DNA from: Phorcus lineatus
Taxonomy: Eukaryota > Mollusca > Gastropoda > Trochida > Trochidae
DNA: 64,000 nt
Assembly (NCBI GenBank): GCA_921293015.1
Contig: OV121086.1
Span: 36,083,194 to 36,147,193, forward strand
Reading direction: 5' to 3'
Below, piece by piece: positions 48,601 to 58,000 of this stretch. The translations under genes were made by a program, and so were the position numbers. Positions within the stretch are counted from its first letter, which is position 1; every line of letters begins with the position of its first letter. The notes under the pieces are model-generated. The model searched no databases. It worked only from the letters and a program-made list of their open reading frames with translations, and was not told the origin of the DNA.

Positions 48601-48848
48601 ATAAATAAAACCATTGTTTTCTTTGTTTCATTTCAATTAAATTCCAAATTATCAACCACCTAGCTTTAAATGTTCAAATATATGTTATGTAGTTTCTCGT
48701 GTTTTCAACCTCTGTTTAGCTATGTCCATATCCGTCAGAGGAAGAACTACAAACCAGCCTCCAGACCAGCGTAAACTGGAGTTCCTACAGGGAGACAACT
48801 CTTGCTGATACCCTCAGAATGGTCAAGGAAAGAAAGCAAGCGGACTGA
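27970..48848 (+). CDS. CNBD2: CNBD2-family cyclic nucleotide-binding protein, 17 coding exons, 748 aa
   Basis: Seen: exons 27970-28431, 34325-34404, 34875-34992, 35575-35649, 36804-36892, 38517-38590, 39100-39176, 39439-39522, 39892-39962, 40131-40208, 40877-40937, 41643-41706, 42366-42806, 44181-44311, 45879-45956, 47637-47771 and 48720-48848 have GT-AG borders and sum to 2247 nt in one frame ending in TGA. Layout: basic N-terminal region (1-180), helical pre-domain with FQEYPARMQRLI (about 257-268), first CNB domain (about 276-376), second CNB domain split as 403-440 and 640-690. The first cassette reads FGELAIINRTCRQSTVIA, keeping Glu326 and Arg335, which in PKA-type domains contact the ribose and phosphate, so cAMP binding is plausible. 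The second cassette reads FGLADLFLGKQTSFCVVS and lacks both. Known: mammalian CNBD2 (CRIS) binds cAMP and functions in spermatogenesis; it is shorter (roughly 570 residues, from memory). The extra length is mainly the linker between the halves of domain two. Inference: a cytosolic or flagellar cAMP sensor. Confidence 0.9.
28432..34324 (+). other. CNBD2 intron 1 (5.9 kb)
   Basis: Largest intron. Holds a SINE at 32831-33101, an A-rich run at about 29977-30006 and a right-end-like motif near 31013 (CGTGCTACTGCCCC before TTTAA). A short candidate exon at 29382-29438 (after TTTTCAG, before GTATGT) does not fit the reading frame. A 108-codon - strand ORF at 31714-32040 is not recognisable. Confidence 0.6.
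32831..33101 (-). mobile_element. tRNA-derived SINE family 1, 5'-truncated, in CNBD2 intron 1
   Basis: Body and (GGTGA)n tail match the copy at 17105, but the sequence stops within the B box, so the head is missing. Flanked by a perfect 12-bp duplication AAGGGTCTTCGA (32819-32830 and 33102-33113), the mark of LINE-driven insertion with 5' truncation. Confidence 0.88.
34325..34404 (+). CDS. CNBD2: CNBD2 exon 2
   Basis: 80 nt after a pyrimidine-rich TTTTCATCCACAG acceptor, ending CTCAG|GTAAGT. Encodes RLLQRKFRRVARLVVFCIRQ and onward, a basic amphipathic helix typical of the region before the first CNB domain. A second AG 12 nt downstream (acceptor at 34336) is also in frame, so RLLQ may be optional. 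Confidence 0.85.
34875..34992 (+). CDS. CNBD2: CNBD2 exon 3
   Basis: 118 nt after TTTCTTCAG, ending AAACAG|GTAAAC. Its first base completes the codon split at exon 2. Encodes an acidic NNDDDELSPFL followed by LHFRDYPSMAGVELMFDPS. Confidence 0.88.
35575..35649 (+). CDS. CNBD2: CNBD2 exon 4
   Basis: 75 nt, phase 0 at both ends, after TTTATTCCAG and before GTAAAT. Encodes TKISDDIRRILCKSPSQRTE and QELYS, the conserved Ile-Arg-x-x-Leu...Arg-Thr-Glu segment before the CNB domain. The frame stays open past this donor to a second donor at 35788; see findings. Confidence 0.85.
36405..36437. repeat. (TA)n microsatellite
   Basis: About 16 TA units in CNBD2 intron 4, inside the family A MITE. Confidence 0.9.
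36532..36610. repeat. (TA)n microsatellite
   Basis: About 39 uninterrupted TA units, also inside the family A MITE in intron 4. Confidence 0.92.
36804..36892 (+). CDS. CNBD2: CNBD2 exon 5
   Basis: 89 nt after TTTTTTACAG, ending GAAAG|GTACGG. Encodes AQIAMRNIKCFQEYPARMQR and LIAEVGIYER, the helical lead-in to the first CNB domain. Confidence 0.9.
37442..37774 (+). mobile_element. MITE family C, copy 2, in CNBD2 intron 5
   Basis: Begins GATTATGACCCGAGGAAGTG and ends CCATATGGGTAATAA. Contains TGACGTCA at 37673-37680 and ATTGCTAGGCAA at 37694-37705. Shares the internal hairpin with ATGAAACGAGTGTGA and TCATAAAAGTGATATG. Confidence 0.7.
38517..38590 (+). CDS. CNBD2: CNBD2 exon 6 (start of first CNB domain)
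   Basis: 74 nt between TTACTTGTAG and GTAAGT. Encodes FDARRVLVRQGHPASSYYFI then LSGT, the first beta strands of a CNB jelly roll (R-V-x-V-R-Q-G-x-x-A-x-x-x-Y-F-I-x-x-G). Confidence 0.92.
39100..39176 (+). CDS. CNBD2: CNBD2 exon 7
   Basis: 77 nt between GTTTGTAG and GGG|GTAAGT. Encodes VVMVMDPERKYARPVAYLYK then GQSFG, ending at the Gly that opens the phosphate-binding cassette. Confidence 0.9.
39439..39522 (+). CDS. CNBD2: CNBD2 exon 8 (phosphate-binding cassette)
   Basis: 84 nt, phase 0, between AATTTCAG and GTAAGA. Encodes ELAIINRTCRQSTVIA, which aligns with the PKA-type cassette E-L-A-x-x-x-x-x-x-R-A-A-T-V. The Glu and Arg are kept and the first Ala of the RAA motif is Gln. Confidence 0.92.
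39892..39962 (+). CDS. CNBD2: CNBD2 exon 9
   Basis: 71 nt between CATTTCCAG and CTCAG|GTATAA. Encodes DYHRIFMAGGVKCINDPDHD, the helix that closes the first CNB domain and its linker. Confidence 0.9.
40131..40208 (+). CDS. CNBD2: CNBD2 exon 10
   Basis: 78 nt between CATTTTTCAG and TTTCAA|GTAAGT. Encodes SKLDFLEGWPIAKLEEEPSK then CLFLYFK, linking the two CNB domains. A competing donor 4 nt later would break the frame. Confidence 0.88.
40877..40937 (+). CDS. CNBD2: CNBD2 exon 11 (start of second CNB domain)
   Basis: 61 nt between CTGTTTCAG and TCG|GTGAGT. Encodes RGDVLVKDSQYSDWLIVVKS, a clear CNB beta-1 to beta-3 signature. Confidence 0.92.
40996..41337 (+). mobile_element. Inverted-repeat element family D, full copy in CNBD2 intron 11
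   Basis: 342 bp with roughly 60-bp terminal inverted repeats. The left end CATCCTGCTTCATCACCG pairs with the right end CGCTGATGCAGCAGGATG, and pairing continues through ATTGAATCCGCTGATC and CATATACCCTGAT. Starts about 60 bp after the exon 11 donor. No clear target duplication and no coding capacity. Confidence 0.75.
41643..41706 (+). CDS. CNBD2: CNBD2 exon 12
   Basis: 64 nt between TATTTCCAG and CAAG|GTACCA. Encodes GSISVLKKLRRVEAFEPNKK and Q, the end of the first half of the second CNB domain. Confidence 0.9.
42366..42806 (+). CDS. CNBD2: CNBD2 exon 13 (long linker exon)
   Basis: 441 nt, the second largest coding exon, between TTTTGTTAG and GGAG|GTAACT. Encodes about 147 residues starting DLPVNPTKKRQERERKRHQW. 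A middle segment with VIDSCQYFNAQVWQFG looks folded; the tail is Arg/Ser-rich (TRSPRRRRDVRPHSLS). It is inserted inside the second CNB domain. Confidence 0.88.
43001..43134. repeat. Foldback hairpin with 51-bp arms in CNBD2 intron 13
   Basis: The left arm 43001-43051 starts AGAGGTAACTCAAGCAATAC and the right arm 43084-43134 ends ACTTGAGCTACCTCT. They pair along almost their full length. The 32-bp loop holds a direct repeat of ATCTTACAAAAG. Could be a miniature foldback element; I saw no other copy. Confidence 0.75.
44181..44311 (+). CDS. CNBD2: CNBD2 exon 14
   Basis: 131 nt after CTGTTTACAG, ending AAAG|GTGTTG. The donor is weak at positions +4 to +6 but is the one that keeps frame with exon 15. 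Encodes a charged helix, RASFLERQREMMGFKEHIRT and onward. Confidence 0.85.
45879..45956 (+). CDS. CNBD2: CNBD2 exon 15
   Basis: 78 nt, phase 0, between CTGCTTTCAG and TTT|GTAAGT. Encodes DPDEITPADLNPEFVKVQTL then TKGHVF, resuming the second CNB domain. Confidence 0.9.
46355..46433. mobile_element. Inverted-repeat element family D, collapsed copy in CNBD2 intron 15
   Basis: TCCTGCTACATCAGCGTATT and, about 45 bp later, ATATGCTGGTGAAACAGGAT form an imperfect inverted repeat that matches the two termini of the family D copy at 40996, with nearly all of the interior missing. Confidence 0.5.
47637..47771 (+). CDS. CNBD2: CNBD2 exon 16 (degenerate second cassette)
   Basis: 135 nt, phase 0, between CTGTTTTAG and GAG|GTATCA. 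Encodes GLADLFLGKQTSFCVVSNGA followed by DCLLINKQFYRDH. The position occupied by Glu in a working cassette is Leu, and the Arg position is Thr. Confidence 0.9.
48268..48462 (-). mobile_element. Inverted-repeat element family D, partial copy in CNBD2 intron 16
   Basis: Shares ACGCTGATGCAGCAGGATG at one end with the copy at 40996. CTACCCGGATG, CTTCAAGCTCCTT and CATTCATTGGCTG match the reverse complement of that copy's interior. The left border is approximate. Confidence 0.6.
48720..48848 (+). CDS. CNBD2: CNBD2 exon 17 and stop
   Basis: 43 codons including TGA after TCTGTTTAG. Encodes LCPYPSEEELQTSLQTSVNW and ends MVKERKQAD. The C-terminal LCPYPSEEEL...W-x-x-Y pattern is consistent with the end of the CNBD2 family. 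Confidence 0.88.
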   Translation, partial: LCPYPSEEELQTSLQTSVNWSSYRETTLADTLRMVKERKQAD

Positions 48849-49590
48849 GACAGCTGTGATTTGAAAGTCCTTTGTGATCGTAGTTTCGCTAGTGCTTTGA
48901 AGTACAGACGTGTGATTTTGTACCATCTGTGACTATGTTATTATGATATATTTTATATATGTGTTTTGAAACATATGTAAACTATGTAAATATATAATCA
49001 TAATAACTGTTTTTATAATGCAACATGTGACACCCCTTCATTTGACTAATTACAATAATCATCCCCCTCAAGTTTGTTCATAATTTCACGTTTTTTCTAT
49101 ACTTATTGTTAAAGCTGGGTAGAGTCTTGTATTTTTCACAAGCTGTTAAATTGCATGCGGTTGCTAGATTTAGTTATTTTGATATCTTCAAGCACTCTGT
49201 GGTAAAGACTTCCGATATTACGAATACAGATTAGAAAAATAATGCATTTTGCTAATTTCAAGGGTCTTTTATGTGATTTTCAATTAATTTCAATTTTAAT
49301 TTTAAAAAATTTCATATTCGTTATCGACAAGAGAAGTTTGCGTTGATGACTCTTTTTATGTTGTATATGGTTTTACTGCTGATTCGCTAATACATGTACA
49401 TACATGGAGTTTTGTTGTTGATTCCATCATGATCTAGGAGCATTTGTATGTGAATTCGAAAATTTGAGGCACAGCTATTTTATGAAATGGTTGACTAAAA
49501 TGTATATCATGTTAACAACAGTATCAACACATGTATTTGAAATTTCTTGTCATGAAATGATATACTAATAATTTTAAATAAATGATCTAT
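48849..49590 (+). other. Probable CNBD2 3' untranslated region
   Basis: AT-rich sequence after the stop codon. AATAAA occurs at 49577-49582, and a second AATAAA at 49813-49818 could serve a longer form. No ORF of note. The true cleavage site needs transcript data. Confidence 0.5.
49577..49582 (+). terminator. Candidate polyadenylation signal AATAAA for CNBD2
   Basis: First canonical hexamer I noticed downstream of the stop codon, about 730 bp beyond it, in T-rich surroundings. Confidence 0.45.
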
Positions 49591-50554
49591 TTATAATTTG
49601 GTCATTCTATAATTCAAATAACATAAGCATTTTTTTACAAACTGAAATTATTATTTTGTCTGTAATATATAAAAGATAAGTGTTATTGAAAATGAACATT
49701 GTATAAGTCCTAACATGTCCATGGCCTGCCAAAAAATCTATGTTAACTTTTTATTTCAATCATTGTTTTGTATTTGTGTGTGTCTTCTATAAAGAGTCAG
49801 TAAATTATTTATAATAAAATAATTTTTAAGGTTTGATTGAATTAATCAATTCATTTTGAGCAAATCCATTGAATTCTAGACATCAAATCGGTACTTTTCC
49901 CCTAAATCTTAAAAGGTATAAAATATTCTATATCATTATATGATTACAATCAGCATTATTTAAATGATAATAAGAAATGATTAATTTGCATAAATATTCT
50001 TTTACAGTTGTAGTAACCTAGTTATTATATCATTTTGTTTTGAAGAAATTGATGTACGTTATGCAATTGATGACCTATATGATGATTAATTAAATATTTG
50101 AATATATTATTATTGATAAATATAATTTTGCATATTCGTGCCATTCTTCCCTTTATATAATAAATTATTCATTTAATTGGAATCCCCTTATAGTTTTACG
50201 GCCAGTTAACCCATAATTCAATAAATTACATGTATCATATTTCGAATTTCCTTTCTTTACATGAAAACAAAACAAATATTATTAATTAAAACTACATATC
50301 TTAATTGCAAAGTCGAGATCCAACGTCACTAATCATTTAATTTCTTTATTTATTGATTTAAAGCGAAATTAATGCATAAATCAAAACAAGCAGGGCATTT
50401 GCATAATCCATGCTTGGATGAGCAATAACTTTGAAATATACACCCGTCTATTTTGGGCCGTCATGGACGTTTGACCTCAGGCCGGGGTCATATTCAAATA
50501 TCGGATGAACCAAAGAAGACATTATTAGCTCGAATCGTCTATGCAACGGACATA

Positions 50555-50635
50555 ATGGCAGCTCTACACAGGGTCAAACCTGTCAGTCGGCCCGACAAAA
50601 GTTGTCTTGGGAGACCAGACAAAATCTGGAAGAAT
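50555..50635 (+). other. Possible + strand first exon, 27 codons
   Basis: ATG with ATAATGG context, open for 27 codons (MAALHRVKPVSRPDKSCLGR then PDKIWKN) to AAGAAT|GTGAGT. The stretch is richer in G and C than its surroundings. No downstream exon in phase was found; family unknown. Confidence 0.25.
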
Positions 50636-50778
50636 GTGAGTCTTTGGATAGAAAGCGTTTGGATGATTTGTTTATTTCTATGTGCGTTACTTTGAACAAA
50701 GGCAGTTTAGCTCCTCTACTGCTTATTGATAAGAGTTTAGCATTCTGTAGTCTTTTGACCTTAGCGCAACCTTACATC

Positions 50779-50790
50779 TGCGCATGCGCA
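50779..50790. promoter_or_regulatory. NRF1-type palindrome TGCGCATGCGCA
   Basis: Perfect NRF1 core in an otherwise AT-rich stretch, about 1.9 kb downstream of the CNBD2 stop and 140 bp downstream of a good donor (50636, + strand). Confidence 0.4.
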
Positions 50791-51533
50791 ACTCTCAAAA
50801 TATCTTTACCCACGATGTAAATGAATTGAGTGACGAGAAAAGAAATCTTCTAGAAGTCATTTTGCTTGTGATTATAGAATACGTACGGAATGTACAAAAA
50901 ATTATTTTATTTGCATTTACATTTTCCTTAAAGAAAAAAAACAGGGTTTCTTCATTGAACAGAACATATTAGATTCCAAAGTGTCTTCATTCAAAACTCA
51001 CTAACATTAGTAAGAGTATCTATATTTCTATAAAAATGGGTAAATCTTTTATCATTATATGCATGTTAATGTTTAAAGAGCTCAAATCTGAATTTGATTC
51101 GAAAGACAAAATAATAAGGTTATTTTAAGGCTGTAAGTTATAAAAAGCCTTTTGACGAAAAATAAGCAATGGATAAGTGTAATTTCATCACCAATATATT
51201 GGATTTAGGTTTGCACAACGCAAGAAAAATCACATTAAGAAAGAAATTGACTAAATACGTTTTGGTAAAACCTGACTGGTAATTGTAGCATGTACGTACA
51301 ATTAGCAAAATACAGTTTGTCTCCTCAATTACATGATTTAATTTTCAGAGAAAAGGTTGCCCTGGTTCAATAGAAAGCCCATCGTTATGGATACACAACA
51401 GAATCAAGGAAACATTTTCCACTTCATTTTCAGTTAATAAAAGCCTTATTCAGCGACATCTTTGAAGTTGGCATAAGCCTGATATATCAATACAATACCT
51501 GAACAACGAATCCATTAAGCGCCTGACCCTTAC

Positions 51534-51640
51534 CTTGATTGCAGATATCATTATACAATTAATAAGCAGCTCTGGTTTGTCATGAAAGCGAGTCGTGCCA
51601 TTTATTCCAAAGGTACTTGCAGGTGTTGCTATGGCGACAG
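51534..51640 (-). other. Possible - strand 5' exon with donor at 51534
   Basis: The - strand reads AATCAAG|GTAAGGGTC, a strong donor, and is open upstream (AIATPASTFGINGTTRFHDK). It overlaps the X-box, so it may instead be a 5' untranslated exon. No partner exon found. Confidence 0.25.
51625..51638. promoter_or_regulatory. X-box (RFX-binding) motif GTTGCTATGGCGAC
   Basis: Close match to the bipartite RFX consensus GTTGCCATGGCAAC, a mark of cilium gene promoters. Two bases further is CCAAT (51641-51645), and 40 bp further TATAAATAG (51678-51686), which together look like a promoter reading to the right. A left-reading gene is also possible. Confidence 0.5.
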
Positions 51641-51677
51641 CCAATCAAATGTATGTACACAATGGAGTCTTGTAGAC

Positions 51678-51686
51678 TATAAATAG
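51678..51686 (+). promoter_or_regulatory. TATA-box-like TATAAATAG
   Basis: Canonical TATA element in + orientation downstream of the X-box and CCAAT motifs. A start site near 51710 would be expected; no coding exon could be assigned to it. Confidence 0.35.
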
Positions 51687-52109
51687 ACGGGATATTGTAA
51701 TTAAAGGGGAGAACAATGATCTATCGTATTTTGAACGCTTGCTTCACTTGTTTAATATCCGCTTGTTGATAATGATTTACTGATGCCTTTAAATCGCAAT
51801 TATTTAGGCTATGCAAGTGCAGTAGCTGTGATAAATTCATTGTTAGTTCCCCTTTAAAAAACGCTAACTAGATTTATCACTAAAAGGCGAATATAGAATT
51901 CGAAACAGCACAGCGAAATTGAAACAAAAACTTTTATTTGAGATATACACATTCTATGTAAGTCGTGTCGACTATGATTCGTTAAGTGCATACTCTTGAA
52001 AATAATTCTTGAAATAAAAATATTATTTTTATTTATGACAACAAACACAGAAAATAATTAAATATATATGTAAGGTGTTTTCGCCTATTCACCGATTCAT
52101 TGTTAACAG

Positions 52110-52293
52110 GTGTAATGCGTGCTATGAAAACAATGGACGACCCCCTTCATTTCCAAAACTGGGGAGAAAGGTCAACTTAGGAGGTTTTATTTTGACGACA
52201 GCTGACGAAGAGCAGATGTTGTCTAGCCTTGCTGAAAAAGAAACGATGTTGTTTGACAACGGGATTTTGTTTCTAAGTCTTATTAGTTTATGA
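52110..52293 (+). other. Unrecognised ORF, possible terminal exon
   Basis: Follows ATTGTTAACAG and encodes CYENNGRPPSFPKLGRKVNL followed by GGFILTTADEEQMLSSLAEK, with protein-like composition. It ends at a stop at 52291-52293. The upstream phase cannot be matched to the candidate exon at 50555. Could be chance. Confidence 0.2.
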
Positions 52294-52551
52294 ATATACG
52301 ATACAGCAGTTTGTAAATTAACCCGAATGATTTTACATCATTTGAATGATTGTGCCTATAAAATCTGAGAATATGGTTTTTATATAAAAACATTTTCTCC
52401 GACTCACTTTGGAAGAGTCGAATGCTAAATGTTCCTAATTCGAGAGTCCATGTGAGAGAGAATAAGTCCGTGTGTCCAGATAAATTTATTTGTGAGAGAA
52501 AGGATCCCATAACAGTCTCTTAGATAAAGTATGAGGACTGTCAGAAAGACA

Positions 52552-53700
52552 CTATGTCTGCTAGATTGTGAGTATGTCTGCTAGATTGTGAGTATGTCTG
52601 CTAGATTGTGAGTATGTCTGCTAGATTGTGTGTATGTCTGCTAGATTGTGAGTATGTCTGCTAGATTGTGTGTATGTCTGCTAGATTGTGAGTATGTCTG
52701 CTAGATTGTGTGTATATCAGCTAGATTGTGAGTATGTCTGCTAGATTGTGTGTATATCAACTAGATTGTGAGTATGTCTGCTAGATTGTGAGTGTATCAG
52801 CTAGATTGTGAGTATATCAGCTAGATTGTGAGTATGTCTGCTAGATTGTGAGTATATCAGCTGGATTGTGAGTATATCAGCTGGATTGTGAGTATGTCAG
52901 CTAGATTGTGAGTATGTCTGCTAGATAATGCGCATGTCTGATAAATTTTTGAATACGTCTGCTAGATAGTGAGTATGTCGGATAAAATATGAGTAAGTCT
53001 GATAAATGGTCAGTATGTCTGTGAATATGTCTGTTAAATGGTGAGTAAGTCTGATTAATGGTGAGTATGGCTGATAAACGATGATTATGTCAGCTAGATT
53101 GTGAGTATGTCTGTCAGATGGTGGATGAGTATGCTGCTAGATAATGAGTATATCCTATAAATGGTGATTATATCTTTAAGATGGTGATAAATGGTGAGTA
53201 TGGCAGCTAGATTGTGAGTATATCTGATAGATAGTGATTATGTCTAATATATAGTGGGTATGTCTAATAGGTGGTGAGTATGTCTGCTAGATGGTATGTA
53301 TGTCTGATGGATAATAAGTATGTCTGATGGATGGTGAGTATGTCTGATGGATGGTGAGTATGTCTGATGGATGGTGAGTATGTCTGATGGATAATGAGTA
53401 TATCTGATAGATAGTGATTATGTCTAATATATAGTGGGTATGTCTAATAGGTGGTGAGTATGTCTGCTAGATGGTATGTATGTCTGATGGATAATAAGTA
53501 TGTCTGATGGATGGTGAGTATGTCTGATGGATGGTGAGTATGTCTGATGGATGGTGAGTATGTCTGATGGATAATGAGTATGTCTGATGGATGGTGAGAA
53601 TGTCTGATGGATGGTGAGTATGTCTGATGGATGGTGAGTATGTCTGATGGATAATGAGTATGTCTGATGGATGGTGAGTATGTTTGACAGATGATTTGTC
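52552..53700. repeat. 20-bp minisatellite, two subfamilies with a degenerate centre
   Basis: The left part (about 52552-52930) is built on TATGTCTGCTAGATTGTGAG, the right part (about 53200-53700) on TATGTCTGATGGATGGTGAG. The middle is degraded. Positions 53221-53400 and 53401-53580 are identical over 180 bp. Confidence 0.92.
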
Positions 53701-54777
53701 TGCTAGACAGATAGTAAGTTGAGATAAAGAGTTAGCGTGGAATAATACTTGTCAGACAGAACGTAGGTCCGCTAGACAGAAAATTGTCTGTAAATTAAGT
53801 AGAACGCCTGAAATATATTAGGAACATCGTCCAGGTAGTTATTACCTCTATAAGACAAGGGGTCTATTGGACGCACATACAGTCTGCTAGACAAAAATCA
53901 AGTTTGCCTGACAGACAGCAAGTCAATTAGAAATGTGGTAACCTTGCTAGAAAGAAAATACATTAAATGTAGAGTAATTCTGCACCAAAGTGGGGATGTC
54001 AAACACTGAGTCAAGCTGATGCAGTGGTGACAGAGAGCGTAGCTGCCTTCATCAGATACCAGTCCTGCTAGATAGACAGAAAATTTATTTTTTTAGCCAG
54101 AAAGAGAATCAGCTGGAAATTAGATATTATGCAATCACACAGATTTTCAATACAAAGAGAGCAAATATCTTTAGGTTACATTGACCGTAGAGTCACAGCC
54201 ATATCATGTTTTTGTGTAAAGAATAAAATAACTTTGATATCATCTGTTAAGACATTCAATTCACAATGTCTTTGCCTACTGGGGAAACTTATAGTAAACA
54301 CATGATTAATTAGCAGTATTCCAAACATCTTTACAAAAACTCAGGCTGAAGCCCCGACAAGTCTAGATGCCATTGAAGTATTGACGTGGGCGATGTTATA
54401 CATTTCTACTATAAAACATACACTCAAGTGTTTGCGTCCCCTGTTCAAACACACACACACACACACTAATTCCCTTTCACTTAATATCCATACAGAGCAA
54501 GTCACTACGATCCGCGATGAAGTCCTTAATCCCACATTTAAGGACACGTTTAATAAATCAAGTTATTAAATTGATAAAAACATATTGATCAGAATTTCTT
54601 ATCAATATCAGAACAAAGTCAAAGCAAATTTTGGACATCATTAATTTTGTTTGGAGTTTTGTTAAACACTTAATCGTTAATAGCATTTTTATTATTTTCA
54701 GTTTTCGCCTATAATTTAAGGTAACTTTAATACTATGTATACCCTGGAGGTAAATGTAATCATTAATGATTGCTTAC

Positions 54778-55010
54778 CTAAATCGAACATCGCCACGTGG
54801 TTCTTCTGGAAGCGAATCCTTCTAGGTGAGTTAGGAGTTTGCAGCTTTTCTATCTCTATCAATCTTTGATTGAAGCCCGAGCGCCGAGATACAACATAAC
54901 GGCTTTCTGAGCAACAATCAAAAGGTGAAAAGACATTTTTAGATCTACTCCTCCTTTCGTCCAAGTATCCACAAGCCGGTCCGTTTCTTTGCTTCCAAAT
55001 CGTCCATGTA
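54778..55010 (-). other. Possible - strand exon with donor at 54778
   Basis: The - strand reads TTTAG|GTAAGCA. One frame is open for at least 75 codons upstream of the donor, including FNQRLIEIEKLQTPNSPRRI and RFQKNHVAMFDL, with ordinary composition for a protein. The sequence beyond 54960 is CpG-rich. No start codon in this frame is evident except a late Met, so it would be an internal or alternative exon. Family not recognised. Confidence 0.35.
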
Positions 55011-55019
55011 GACTCTAGC

Positions 55020-58000
55020 AGACGACAAGTAAGTGCGCAGACGACACAACGCGAGCAACAGGTGTGGAAACATGCGCGCGCTTATTCACTTCGAGGCCAC
55101 AAGAGATCTTAATGAATGAAATCGTCTGCACTGACGCCTCGGGATAAAAAAGTTAAGCGTCTGATTTATTTCGTGGCGACTTTTCAAACTGACAAAAGAG
55201 TTTCACTGTGAGCGGTAGAAATTATTTGGGATATGATACCTGTCATGCTCTATCAACCCTTTGATATCCACAAATCTTGATCAGAACATGACGCTACAGT
55301 TCTTATCTGCAATCAGATTCATACAGCGTTCCTTTCGTACCAAGTGAAATCATTACATAAACATGTCGAACATGACATCGATGTCAATGTGTACGAAATC
55401 TTTTCGTCAATGGAAAGATAGTTTATCTTCCTCTGAGTCTACATAGCCTGAAAAATAATTAACAAAGGAATCGACGTGTAATGAACGTCATTAACACTTC
55501 CAAATAAGAGGTAAGGACAAAGTGCACAACCTTGCCGAACAACTATTTCAAAGGAACTTTCGTTTGACTACATGACAGTGACATACAGCTATGTGGAACT
55601 ATAAACTACCTAGTACAATCTTTAAAGAATTTAATTAATAATGTATTACCTCTATCTCAATAAAGTATAATACAATGTAGAAAGGCATCGCAATATTAGC
55701 AGGCGATTAATTCGAGTGACATGATCGTGTGTCCGTAGTTTAGAGACCACGTGCGCTATTATGTATAGCTTCAGCTCCAATAGTCTTTCAGTGACTAATC
55801 CGTGTCGATAACAATACTCATATATAATCAAATTAATAATTTCTGTTTCATAGGTGACACATTTTGGACCAACAAAAACACGAGCTGTTCCAGGGAGGGG
55901 TCCCATAAGCTGTAAAGTTTGAATAAAGCAATATCGATCGTGCATGCGAGACATCTGTGAAATCGACAATAGATTGTAAGGGAGAGAACTATTGTCTGTA
56001 TTGATCAGCATGCCACTAAATATGTAGCAGTCGTTATATCCACATAGGTAAAACGTGTCCCACCACGTCACGGCGGTCAATACAACTCGTTATTAACCCT
56101 CTCGCCGTCTGCAGAAGTATTTGCTCCGTATCAAGACTATATTGATACAATTCTGATAGATGATTTTAATATCTCGGCTTGAGCTTGACAAACAGAAAAC
56201 TGAGTTAATAATAATAACGAAACCTAGAAACACTGGAATTCATAAAACGGTTGTCAAGTTTAAGATAGTGATCAACAAAAAGCAGTTTTTAAAAAGCAAC
56301 TGGTTATAAAATGGGCGGGTAATATATAGTGTCCTTAATGACGTCACATCTCATCACGTGTCAGTATTGACACAAGGTAGGTAATCGATAATCTGCCACG
56401 CAGAAACACCCGCTAGAAACGAATATGTTCTTGAATCCGGAGCTTAAAAGTAAAAAAATTTCTCGTAAAATTATTTCAATATCAATTTAAGATAGGATTA
56501 ACCTTAGCCTTGCGATAACACAAACTAATGGTCTTTGAATATGTACACACTGAATGACATAATTTGTAAGGTTTTAAAAATGAGAGCTCTTTTTTCCAGA
56601 ATCAGTTACCGATTTAATCCATTAATAGAATTTTACATTTCAGGACTTTTCATCTATCATTTTAGCAATACTTGTTAAAACAATATCCTTTCGTTGAAAT
56701 GTAGCAATAGAATATTATTTAAGATAATGCATTGTTCAGTTAAAGCAAACTGATAACGGTTTATGATACGCCTATTAATTAAATGTCGTTTAAACTTCCT
56801 TTTCCTTATAGGCATTGAAAAATGTGGAATTGAACAATTTCCTTACGTAATTTTAGATACGTTTTTCTCCTTGAAGGGTAGGAAGAAACTTATAGTTCAG
56901 ACACGTCATATAAAACTTACATAGTATAAACATGTGAACTTATTTATCTTTCATAAACTTGTCCAAAAGGACGAAATATTTCTGTATATAAAATGAAACA
57001 AGCAACAGTGGTCACTCGATGAATCTGTGTACCTAACACACTGTAATATCTGAACATTACACGCTCCGATTCATTCACTCACATACACCTATATCTAAAA
57101 TAACTGAACTAAGTACTACTTATGATACTTACCATATAAAATTCGCAGGTAGAATAGCATTAAAAGAAGTGAAGTCACACACCCCCTCCTTGTCTCATTC
57201 CCCTGTGAGTGTTCGCACGAATCCTACGTCAACAATCTTCAATTTCCTGGCTTAAAATGTGAACGCCAACATGAACCGGAAAATAAATACAGTTGGGAAA
57301 GGCCGAATATTGATATCAATTATACGCAGTGTGCATACATTCGGTAGCAGAGAAGTTGAGTTGCGTTGCACCTGCCTCGATGCCGTCCAATTTAGGACAA
57401 CGGCTTTGTGAAAGCTAGATTCATAAAGCTGCCCAACAATACGATAAACAGGGTAGCATTTTCATTTAGTATTGATATTTTCTCTCTGTATAACAACTGA
57501 GCGACGATATAGAGAATAGAAACACAATGAGTTGTATTTAAGGGATCGTCGAATATGGTTTGAATGGTTTCACTTATTGAACGTAATATCTGTTACATGC
57601 ATATTGGATTAATAATTCTAAACTTATGCTAGATATATGGTGTAATTTGAAACAAAATTTATGTTTTTAGATTTATGAAAACAATAAACTACTATTTTAG
57701 AACCGATAAAGATTGATATAGATATAGAAATAAACTAGATTCGTTTTATCGTAAAGACTTCAAATGATTTGCTTAAAATCTTTACGAAAATGGGACAGAT
57801 TGAAGAATGTCATTCACTCATACAGCAGTCAGGAAAGTTCGGATAGTAACCTGAATGTAAAGCACACAAACCTAAACGTCCAATCAGAATAGCAATGATA
57901 TAGCTATCTTTGACAAATTGTGATAGAAATAAAGATTTCCTGTGAACAAATTATACCTTATCAAGTAGATGTTCAAGAGAAGCCATAAGTAACTCTCTCC

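Noticed and set aside
55652-56080. 142-codon - strand ORF
   Set aside because: No recognisable motif, no supporting splice sites, and amino acid composition like translated AT-rich DNA.
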